Source of the DNA: Lactifluus volemus
Taxonomy: Eukaryota > Basidiomycota > Agaricomycetes > Russulales > Russulaceae
Length of the DNA: 64,000 bases
Direction: 5' to 3'
NCBI GenBank assembly: GCA_022376515.1
Contig: WTXI01000017.1
Coordinates: 558,001-622,000 of the forward strand
The translations under genes and the position numbers were made by a program. The notes under the pieces are model-generated. The model did no database searches. It worked only from the letters and a program-made list of their open reading frames with translations, and was not told the origin of the DNA. Below are positions 55,517 to 64,000 of the stretch, piece after piece (position 1 is the first letter of the stretch; every line of letters starts with the position of its first letter).

Positions 55517-58500
55517 CCACGACCACGACCTTATTGAGTGCCAGGGGGTGTCCCAGTATATTATGTAATGCAATTGATACTTGCATTGTATGTACATAAT
55601 GGGATATCGTGTTCGCACGATGAGTTCAAAATTACCTTAAGTAGAATAGGTCTGATGTAGCCACGACCCTTGCGCACACAGAGGCAGGACCCCATGGCAG
55701 TGATCATGGCAGTGCTGGCACCCACAAAGTCACAGACGTGTGACCGTTGACGACCTTTAGTGACTTTCTCACGATTTACGGTCAGTGACTTTGGCCTGAG
55801 GTCACCGACCGGCACAACACTGGCTAGTACTAGACTATTTTTACTCTAGCTGCTCATTCCTCTTCCGCTTTTTCCCACTCACTTTGGTCCGGTGGTATCT
55901 TGTCATGCAAGTTGCACACTGGCACTACCCACGATCAAGTCAATATTCCAAGAATGACCAGATAACGAAAAAAGAACAGACTTAAATATTGTGAACATCA
56001 TGATAGACTGTAGCCCAGTTTGATCCGTGCACAAAGTTCGAAAGATCAAGCCGAGTGTCATATTTCCCTGCAACCCAGACTGTGCTAGGTCTATGAAGGC
56101 ATAGGCGGTGAAGGTCGGGTACCCAGAAAAAAAGTTCTTTCTCCTCTCCATAAATCCAACCGTCATTGTTGATAAGGGATTGGTCAGTAAAATGGATGTT
56201 CTCAGGATGTTCTGTTGCGACCTTGAGATGAGCATGTCCAGAAAACGGGTCGGCTACAGTTACTGCATCAAACATGTGAATTATGCCGTACGAGGCCGAT
56301 GCAATACGCTGCCCGTCCGGCGAGAATGAAACGCTGATCATTGAGGTGTGTCCAGTAAATGGGCCCGCTACAACCTGTCCTGTTGCTGCATCCCACACGC
56401 GAGTCGTGTGATCGTCCGAGGCTGATGCAATATACTGCCCATCTGGCGAGAATGCAACAGACCGAACCGATTCGGTGTGTCCAGTAAACGGGCCCGCCAC
56501 AACCTGGCCTGTTGCCGCACCCCACACCCAAATCGTGTGATCGTCCGAGGCCAATGCGATACGCTTCCCGTCTGGTGAGAATGCAACAGAATTGACCCAA
56601 GATCTGTGTCCTATAAATGGGCCCACTAAGAGCTGTCCTGTTTCTGCATCCCACAAGCGAATTGTGCGATCGTATGAGGCGGATGCAATACGCTTCCCAT
56701 CTGGCGAGAATGCAACAGAATTGACCCAAGATCTGTGTCCAGTAAACGGTCCCGCTAAGAGCTGTCCTGTTGCTGCATCCCACACGCGAATTGTGCAATC
56801 GGACGAGGCCGATGCGATGCGCTGCCCATCTGGCGAGAACGCAATAGAATTGACAGATGTGGTGTGTCCAGTAAATGGGCCCGCTACGACCTGTCCTGTA
56901 GCTGCATCCCACACACGAATCGTGTGATCGTCTGAGGCAGATGCGATACACCTCCCGTTTGGTGAGAATGCAACAGAATTGACCGATTTGGTGTGTCCAG
57001 TAAACGGGCCCGCTGCGACTTGTCCGGTTTCTGCGTCCCACACGCGAATCGTGCGATCTCTCGAGGCCGATGCGATATGCTTCCCGTCTGGTGAGAACGC
57101 AACAGAATTGACCCAGGAGATGTGTCCAGTAAATGGATCCACTAGGAGCTGTCTTGACACATCCCACACGCGAATCGTCGCATCATCTGAGGCAGACGCG
57201 ATATGCTGCCCGTCCGGAGAAAATGCAACAGAATTGACAAACGTGTGTGCAGTAAATGGGCCCGCTACGACATGTCCTGTTGTCGCATCCCACATGCGAA
57301 TGGTGCAATCGGACGAGGCCGATGCGATACGCTTCCCGTCCGGCGAGAATGCAACAGAATTGATCGAATAGGTGTGTCCAGTAAATGGGCCCACTGCTAC
57401 CCGTCCTGTAGCCGCATCCCACACGCGAATCGTGTGATCATTCGAGGCAGATGCGATACGCTGTCCGTCCGGCGAGAATGCAACAGAATTGACCGAATAG
57501 GTGTGTCCAATAAACGGGCCCGCTACGACCTGTCCTGTTGCTGCATCCCAAATGCGAATCGTGTGATCTTTTGAGGCCGATGCGATACACTGTCCGTTTG
57601 GCGAGAATGCAACAGACGTAACCGATTCGGTGTGTCCAGTAAACGGGCCTGCTACGACCTGTCCCGTTGCCGCATCCCACACCCGGATCGTGCGATCGTG
57701 CTCGGCAGATGCGATATGTTTTCCGTTCGGCGAGAATGCAACAGAATTGGCCATTGAGGTAAACGGGCCCGCTACGATCTGTCCCGCTGCCGCATCCCAC
57801 ACCCGAATTGTGTCATCGAACGAGGCCGATGCGATTCGCTTCCCGTCTGGCGAGAATGCAACAGACGTAATTGATTCGGTGTGTCCAGTAAATGGGCCTG
57901 CTACAACCTGTCCTGTTGCTGAATCCCAGACGCAAATCGTGCAATCATCCGAGGTCGATGTGATACGCTTCCCATCCGGTGAAAATGCGACAGCGTTGAC
58001 CGATCGGCCACGTGCGAAAATCGCCATTTCCAATGGTGGCCAATGAGACAGCTGCCCGCATTCAAAGGTCAATGTGCGAGAAAATTGTTGAAAATATTGA
58101 TTGAAGATCCGGGAAGAGGTTGGAGTGAAAGGGAGTGCAGAGACATAGATGTGCGGAGCGCTCCTTGCCACTGCCATTCCGAAATACCGCACAAACGCGG
58201 ATGCATCATTCACTAATGCAAACAAATCCTCCATATCCCTTTGGGAAGGCTGTCGGGAATCGAGATTTGATGCAATAGTCAGTACAAGTCATGTCTCATT
58301 AGAAGGTGCCTACCTGGTCAGACTGCAACCATATCTTCAGAGATGACATTGCAGACGAAGCAAGGCTCACACAGTCCTTCACGCTAAGAACCTCCAGCCA
58401 AAATAAGAATTTGGCCTCGAACAGGGATCGAAGTTTCAAAAACAGATCGTAGTCGAAAATGAGATGTTCTAAATGATCTCCCCAGAAAATGCAGGCATAC

Positions 58501-60337
58501 GATAAGCCAGGTGGAATATGTTCTGCGATTCGAGATTCCAGGTCTGGGACATCGCTGTTCGCAACATGTGACGACTCGAGTTGGCAAATATTGAATTTGA
58601 GGTTGTCGAGCATTAAACTAAGGCAGGAATGGGCCAACTGATGGTGGGCATCGTCGAGATCCACATAAAAGACACCACTCTTCTTGTTCGTCAGAAAGTC
58701 ACGAAATGAGGTATGGAGAGGAATGATGGGACGCATTTGATCAGATGAAGTCGCATTGCTCAGGAGCGAGCCAAGGTAACATAGAACTCCAAGAACGCGA
58801 TCAGAATCATGGGGATCGCCTTCGGGCGCATATCGTCGCAAAGCAATCAAGCAACTGACGGAGAGCGGTTCTATTGCAGCAAGAAGCTGTCCCATGACGG
58901 ATCGAAATACAGTCTGTGCTTCATCCGATTTGAAGTACTCTTTGAGAGTTTCTTCATATAACTTGTCCAAAAGACCTTGTCCAGTCCGACCTCGGGAGTG
59001 TCCCAACAGGCGCTGTACGCACTCTGCTTTGCTAAGGCCAAGACTAGCAGGGCTATTTATGAACCCGCACGCAACGGCTGCCCACTGAAACAGGCCCTCG
59101 GCTGCCTTCGTTAGCTTGACACCATGTTCTTTAAAGACGTCCGAAGATAGCTCATTTTGAAGATACATGCTAATGTCTTTCTCCGTGTTGGCAGCCAGCT
59201 GGGCATCATCCATGAGGAGGATGCGGGCGGACGAGGCGCTGGAAAATGCAGACTCGATACCATTCTCAGGCCTCGAGGTGATGAGGATGCGGAAATTTGA
59301 GGGGAACTCAGAGAGGTGCTGAGCGAGAAATGTGTGTAGTCCTTTATTGCCGATTGCGTCCCCGCTCTCATTCAATGCATCGATAACAATGAGTACCGGA
59401 TCGCTAAGCCGCACGTCCTTGAGTGGTTCAAGGAGCAGCCCTTCGAAGAGTGTACGATAGTCCCGCGTGTTACGAAGGGAGGAATTATTCTTAATGGCCC
59501 TCCCAAGGGCGAGCTTGAACGCAGGATTGCTATCGGAGATATCACAGGCGAGCGTTGTGAAGAGCTGATACGTCTTGTCTTTATATCGTTCCTTTCGCAG
59601 AAAAGCATAGTAGGACCCGAGACAGTTTCTCTGGAAACGACGAGCGATCTCATGTGCAATCGAAGACTTCCCGGTGCCCGCCTGGCCAAGGATTACGAGC
59701 GCACGTTCAGATTCGGCATCAGAAAAAAAGATGGCCCACTATATAATTATGTATTATGATATATAATACCACATTTGTTGTATGTCTTGCCAGTCCTGCA
59801 ACAGAATGCATTGTGAAACGGCTGACATTGAAATGTAGTTGATGCAGACCATGTATTACCATTTATTAGAATATACTTGAGTACATTGTGAATCTCTACT
59901 GTATGGGAATGTATTGAGCTTGACTCATGTACTGCCATGTACAACAATTTGCTAGTACAGTTTTGTGTTACATCTCAAATAAGCATGTTTCAGGCCAGAC
60001 ATCATGATATAATTGCAGAACAAATAATTCATCTCATTAAGGAAGGTGGGGCATCCACAGCATGCCTAGGATCCACAAACAGAAACCTCATGTCGAGAAC
60101 AATTTGCACTTACATGGTGTTCCTCCTCCCACTTGAGCTCTTTGTCTGCAGGATGATTAGGGAGATGGCACTACCCACACCGCTGACAAAGGAGAACACG
60201 TATTAGGCAACGGTTGATGAAGCTTGGAACAGACAGATTTGATTATTAAGAACGTCTGGAGAACGGGCGACTCACCAGGGTGATTGAGCAGGCGCATCGC
60301 ATTCTCAGTTCCTGAAAGTATCCCAAGGTCATCCCCT

Positions 60338-61010
60338 CGGTCCACCGATTGTTTCGCTTGTAAAATTGTTGGGTCGAGTTGGCATCCTTGCCCTGCACGA
60401 CGATATCTTGCTGCGAGTCGGTCCCCGCTTTGATCAGACGCGCGATCGCGTTGGTGATCGCCAGAGCGGCGGCTAGGTTCGAGTTGTGGACTTGCAGATC
60501 GATGGTGGAGAAGTGCGTCGAGTCGTGCGGACGCGCCATGAACTGTTGAAGGCGTTGCGTCGCAGCCTCGATCGCCCTTGTGGCGCCGACCATTTCTTGT
60601 TCGACGAGATCGCCAATGTCCCCGTTGGCGTTAGCGAGAGACTTGCCCTTGGGGATGATCGCCTCGACCGATTCGGATAGCTTCGTGAGCGCACCGCAAA
60701 CTTCGCTGTTATTGCACATCGCGACGCTCATACGTTGTTTGCGGTCGACGAGTTCGAGTGTGTAGCATAGCTGTTTGCAACTCCACCAGTTGATCTTGTA
60801 AAATGACGACACAAATATCAAGCTCCTCTATGCGTCCGAAAGATGTGTGAGGAAGGCAATACGCACCCGCTCATCCAACGAACTTTTGACTTGCGTCTTG
60901 CAGACTTTTACCGCCCTCCTCCACGCTTTTCTGCCTATCCAACGTACTCGCAACTTCTGTATCGACCTGATCGATGCGGCCGACAAGCCTGTCGCAAGTG
61001 TGCCTCCTGG
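60338..61010 (-). pseudogene. Captured fragment of an SLA2/End4 (HIP1-type) endocytic adaptor gene
   Basis: Minus-strand frames resemble the region just before and into the I/LWEQ (THATCH) actin-binding module: QKSVEEGGKSLQDASQKFV (about 60880-60950), CGALTKLSESVEAIIPKG, VGATRAIEAATQRLQQF, VHNSNLAAALAITNAIARL, and QQFYKRNNRWTEG, where the similarity ends abruptly near 60338. Sla2 links membrane and actin in endocytosis. The fragment lacks the ANTH domain and most of the I/LWEQ module, and sits wholly inside the transposon, so it is a transduplicated piece and not a host gene. Confidence 0.75.
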
Positions 61011-61178
61011 CTATGCGCCACTGAGCCATCTATCAGCGCAAACCAGTCATAAAATTGTTGTGGAGATCAAGATAAAGATACGATTCACAGCGGGAAAGAC
61101 CGGAACATCGACTTGGGACGGAACAACGCGGGCCGGGTTCGAAAAATCCATGCTCGACTCGACACTCTGTGACAAGTA

Positions 61179-61500
61179 ATGGGCAAGCACGCTCGTAAAC
61201 GTCAGCGCAAGCATAGGCCAAAAAGCGAATCAGCCGTGCCTCCAGGTACAGAGGCGCTGTTGGGTGGTGATGATGTCAACAAGGACGACGAAGAACGAAG
61301 GCCCGAAAGTCTACTCTTCGACAAGCAGTTCGTTAAAGAGCGAAGCCTCACCTGACTCTGACGGACACGAACCCGAAGCCCTTCGCCCCCCCCCCCCCCC
61401 CTCTCCTCCTCCTGTCTGGATTGGCTGCTTCGGATGTAGTGCATGGGAAAGGCCGGCTGATGCGAGCCCGGTGTGGGAGGACAGGAACTTGAACCAAGTT
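61179..61500 (+). pseudogene. Captured fragment resembling the N-terminus of Utp18
   Basis: ATG at 61179 opens a basic start (MGKHARKRQRKHRPKS), then ALLGGDDVNKDDEERRPESL and LLFDKQFV. This pattern, with KDDEE preceding ESLLF, is typical of the N-terminal tail of the small-subunit processome protein Utp18. A stop follows at 61353. In another frame further on, DASPVWEDRN resembles the next conserved motif of that family. A 17-nt C run (61385-61402) lies between. Assignment is by motif memory only. Confidence 0.5.
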
Positions 61501-62146
61501 TGACATGCTGTAGGGGAGTTGACGGGGGGGAAGCATTGCTGGCAGAGTCCTCTCGTGAAGGCTGTAATGATGCTGAGTTGCAAGGGATAAATGGAGAACA
61601 TAGAAGGGACTGACTCTAACTGTGGATAATGGTAGAGAGGGTCTCCGCTCAACAGCAGCATTGAGGGCTGCCGCACTTTTGGTCTCAGCATCTTTGGCCA
61701 CCCGTTCTAAGTCAGACGTATCACCATCACACAGTTCGAGGGCTCCGTCGACGCACCAGAGGGTAAGGCAGCCCGAAAGCAACCTATATGCGCTAATATA
61801 TGCTCTGATTCCAATGTACAACAGCATCCACGTCATCTTGCGGGGCAGCTACGAGCCCGTGCACCATCCCGCGCGCCTTGCAGTGTTTGTACTCGTAGCT
61901 GATACTTCGGACGACCCGGATGACTCATCAAAAGAGTGCTTCGGAGAGCGATATCACGCTCCTGCGTGCGGGAAGTAGTGATGGTGGTGCAGGAGGTGAC
62001 ACAGACATCGAGCTTGGGAGAGGGATGTTGGAGGCGGATGGCCGTGGTGGAAGAAGAGTGCCGGAGTACTCGAGAACTCCATCGCGGACGCAAAAGAGGT
62101 TTCGGTGGTGAGCATGGTAGTTGAAATAGAGGCAACGTGTCCTCAT
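61348..62146 (-). other. Possible third captured gene fragment inside the Pack-type element
   Basis: Minus-strand frames at 61348-61836 (hydrophobic MTWMLLYIGIRAYISAYRLL, then DTSDLERVAKDAETKSAAAL) and 61928-62146 (Ser/Pro-rich) look more protein-like than the surrounding DNA and may be joined by a short intron. The family was not recognised. Confidence 0.3.
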
Positions 62147-64000
62147 CGGTAGTGGCTAAGTGGCTTGGGTGGGGAGGTGCGCCATGGGAAAGAGGGCAAG
62201 AGAGCGTGAAGTTTCAAGGGAGCTACAACGGCCGGCGGCCCGGAGTGGAGAAAGTGAAAAGTACTAGTCTGGTGGCTTGGGCCCGTAGTAGGTCCAGCGC
62301 GTGCAATCTTCCCCTTGAGTTATGAGTTAAGACAGAGAATGAATCACTTTCAAAAACAAACTACAAGCTTCCAGACTGTGACAAGAGACACTACATACTA
62401 GTAGATGAAAGAGAATGATGTTGGCCAAGTGTGAAGCTCGTAGTGAGCAAGCTTGGGTGACCCGGGCCATCCCAGCACTGGCAGGCAAGCTCCGAGTCGG
62501 CGGAGTCTCAGACTCGAGACTTGGTCGCAGACAATGAGTACTACATGCTATGCCTTTGAATGTAGTCCTATGTAGAGGACATAGTCCAAAGTATTCTGTA
62601 TCACATTACTTGTATTCATGATGAAATTTAGTTTGTGCATTACATTGAGACACATTTCTGTTGTCCCTATGCCAATGTCACCGGCAAGTCCTGTATCACA
62701 TTGTATTGTGACTGCAATTCCCTTGGCCCAGTGCAGGGCAGATAACAAGACCTGCTTGTCAGATACAGTGTGACCCCATCTCATATATTGTGGTGTGAGA
62801 CTTTTTTTTCAATCTACTCTTGGCTGCATATACTGTAGTCTTCAATACTTAGCAAATCCGGACTTGTAACTATTACGATGTCATGTATTTCCATATATCC
62901 GGCTGTCACTTTTTCTGATGGGGGTTCTCGACCCACTCGACGATGTAGTCGAGAAAATCTTCGCGTGTGCCTGGAAGACAGCGCTTCTCATCTCCGAATG
63001 GCCAGCCTCCCGTATAAGGCAATCCTCTGATGATTAAACCACATTCTGTTCCCTCTTATCAGATCGACAATCCGAGTACAGTTTAGCCATCATAATTACG
63101 CACCCTCTAATTCTTGGTTTGAAATGTCCACTACATGTGGCACAGGAGTTCCACTCTCGATATGATGCCGACCCATTTGGGGCAATCGTGATGAGAGCAA
63201 TTCTAGTGGATCGTTACTTCGAAGAGCGGGAGCCGCCGGCGTGTGATCGACAGGCTGGGTACCCTATCGGATGTCTCAGCCAGGTTCACTCGACAAGACA
63301 AGTACCATACATTGCGTTGTTGAATAATATGTGCCAAAAGAGATAGAAACAGCCTAGCCTGCAAAAACGTTTGTATAAAATAGTAAGAATGATAGTTCCT
63401 CCGACATACTTGGAATACTTGAAGGATGGTCGACAATTTTCCGTCATATTGCTTGACCTTCCTCAGCATGTCGGTGCGAAGCAAAACCTTTTTGATCCCT
63501 TTCACCTCAGCACACGTTTTCAGCGCGACGTCAATTCCATTCAGGTCGCTTGATTTAGATTAGACCACGGCATGCCGTAGTAACAGGAAAAGGCACCTCT
63601 GAAGGGATCCCAAGACAGTGAGCAGGTCGGAAGGCAGTTCTTCTTTCTTCAAGCCATGTCTTTGGCACATTTTACCTACGTCGACAACGACGTTCCCAAC
63701 GTTGTGTAGCTTTTCCATTACCACTTCCCACTCCTCCTTGAACTGCTTCACTTCCTAATATACAGTCATCAGCACATGAGGCGGCTAAGGTTCGATTGTG
63801 AGCTTACATCTTTCATTCTGAGAGCCTGAAGAATGATACACGCGACTGGGGAGATATACGGTATCTTTCCCGCCAAGGAACTGAGCTCCTTGAGGGCTGC
63901 AAGAGTTGGCTCTATCGCGCTAATCACAAGACCAGTGCCTCTACCAGCCGGCTCTGATGAGGCAGGATTTGGGGGATCAGGAGCTGGATAAGGCGCATCC

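Larger units (their letters stand above)
54200..55822. mobile_element. hAT-type MITE with a LINE nested inside
   Basis: Terminal inverted repeats CAGTGTTGTGCCGGTC (from 54200) and its complement ending CAACACTG at 55822 are flanked by a perfect 8-bp duplication GCTAGTAC (54192-54199 and 55823-55830), the hAT hallmark. Without the LINE the element is about 0.38 kb with no coding capacity. It holds several GTGACTTT/AAAGTCNCTGA blocks repeated near both ends. Confidence 0.92.
59717..62920. mobile_element. Pack-type DNA transposon carrying host gene fragments
   Basis: This 3204-bp insert begins CATCAGAAAAA and ends TTTTTCTGATG, an 11-bp terminal inverted repeat. Sub-terminal sequence is AT-rich at both ends (ATATA/ATGTAT). 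Removing it with one GG leaves a 15-nt join that matches copy B at 14 of 15 positions, consistent with a 2-bp target duplication (ambiguous because it lies in a G run). No transposase frame was found. Inside are fragments resembling SLA2/End4 (-) and Utp18 (+). The superfamily is uncertain; a 2-bp duplication would suit CACTA/Plavaka-like elements. Confidence 0.75.
53521..64000. repeat. Segmental duplication unit C, diverged and interrupted
   Basis: Third copy, running off the right edge. It begins with a shortened copy of the Ser/Pro-rich gene end, contains a hAT MITE plus LINE (54.2-55.8 kb), then a NACHT-WD40 gene split by a 3.2-kb element (59.7-62.9 kb). Confidence 0.85.
55982..64000 (-). 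pseudogene. NACHT-WD40 (STAND/NLR) gene, copy C, disrupted by a 3.2-kb insertion
   Basis: Minus-strand exons: 63808-64000 (exon 1; the first two bases of the ATG would lie beyond the window), 63597-63754, 63410-63548, NACHT exon in two pieces 62921-63045 and 58314-59716, WD40 exon 55982-58249. A TIR element splits the NACHT exon between VEN and SERALVILGQAGTGKSS, just before Walker A. On either side of it the frame is open: Walker A GQAGTGKSSIA, Walker B LIVIDALNESG (Asn where copies A and B have Asp), 14 WD40 repeats and the WVPDLHRLCLHRPSTVW tail. Intron positions match the other copies. If the element were excised, the gene might be usable; the linker exon is not resolved. Confidence 0.85.

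Noticed and set aside
55561..55815. Minus-strand 84-codon frame in the hAT MITE
   Set aside because: Arises from MITE sub-terminal repeats; no transposase motif.
59937..60206. Plus-strand 89-codon frame inside the Pack-type element as a transposase remnant
   Set aside because: No DDE, BED or Plavaka-like motif could be seen.

Overview
This window looks like part of a filamentous basidiomycete (Agaricomycete) genome. The genes have many short introns of about 47-70 nt with GT...AG ends and CTAAC/CTNAC-like branch points. There is a sesquiterpene-cyclase relic of the basidiomycete type, a tandem pair of secreted sedolisin genes, an array of NACHT-WD40 (STAND/NLR) genes, and Tc1, MULE, hAT, LTR and LINE elements. 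Ceratobasidiaceae (Rhizoctonia-like) would fit, but that is an inference from gene content only.

Left end (1-7.9 kb), nested transposons. A Mutator-like (MULE) transposase pseudogene with a FAR1-type zinc finger and a SWIM finger has been split inside its first exon by a 2.8-kb non-coding LTR element with a perfect 5-bp target duplication. A complete Tc1/mariner element with an apparently intact DD34E transposase sits just downstream of it. A probable LTR remnant follows, then tandem repeats and a degraded LINE end (8-9.6 kb).

Middle (11.3-30.8 kb), the gene-bearing part. It holds two tandem sedolisin-like protease genes (one with a complete frame, one with a nonsense codon, both lacking the catalytic Glu), a Gfo/Idh/MocA dehydrogenase gene with a GC-AG intron, a SLY41-like triose-phosphate-translocator-family transporter, a TRIP4/Rqt4-type C2HC5 zinc-finger protein, a sesquiterpene synthase pseudogene split into two opposite-strand halves by a local inversion, and a small two-finger C2H2 protein. 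Between and after these are long stretches without a supportable gene.

Right half (34.7-64 kb), a segmental duplication. A unit of about 8.7 kb is present as copies A (about 36.1-44.8 kb) and B (about 44.8-53.5 kb), plus a more diverged third copy C (53.5 kb to the window edge). Each unit holds the 3' end of a serine/proline-rich gene (+), a NACHT-WD40 gene of 14 WD40 repeats (-), and, where visible, a dead cytochrome P450 fragment (+) and a LINE relic (-). Copy A has frameshifts in its first exon and in the WD40 domain. Copy B has full open NACHT and WD40 exons. Copy C is interrupted just before its Walker A motif by a 3.2-kb terminal-inverted-repeat element. That element carries fragments of host genes: an SLA2/End4-like I/LWEQ region and what looks like the N-terminus of a Utp18-like protein. 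Copy C also has a hAT-type MITE, itself holding a 5'-truncated LINE, upstream. The array reads as an NLR family diversifying by tandem duplication, repeat-level sequence exchange and transposon insertion.
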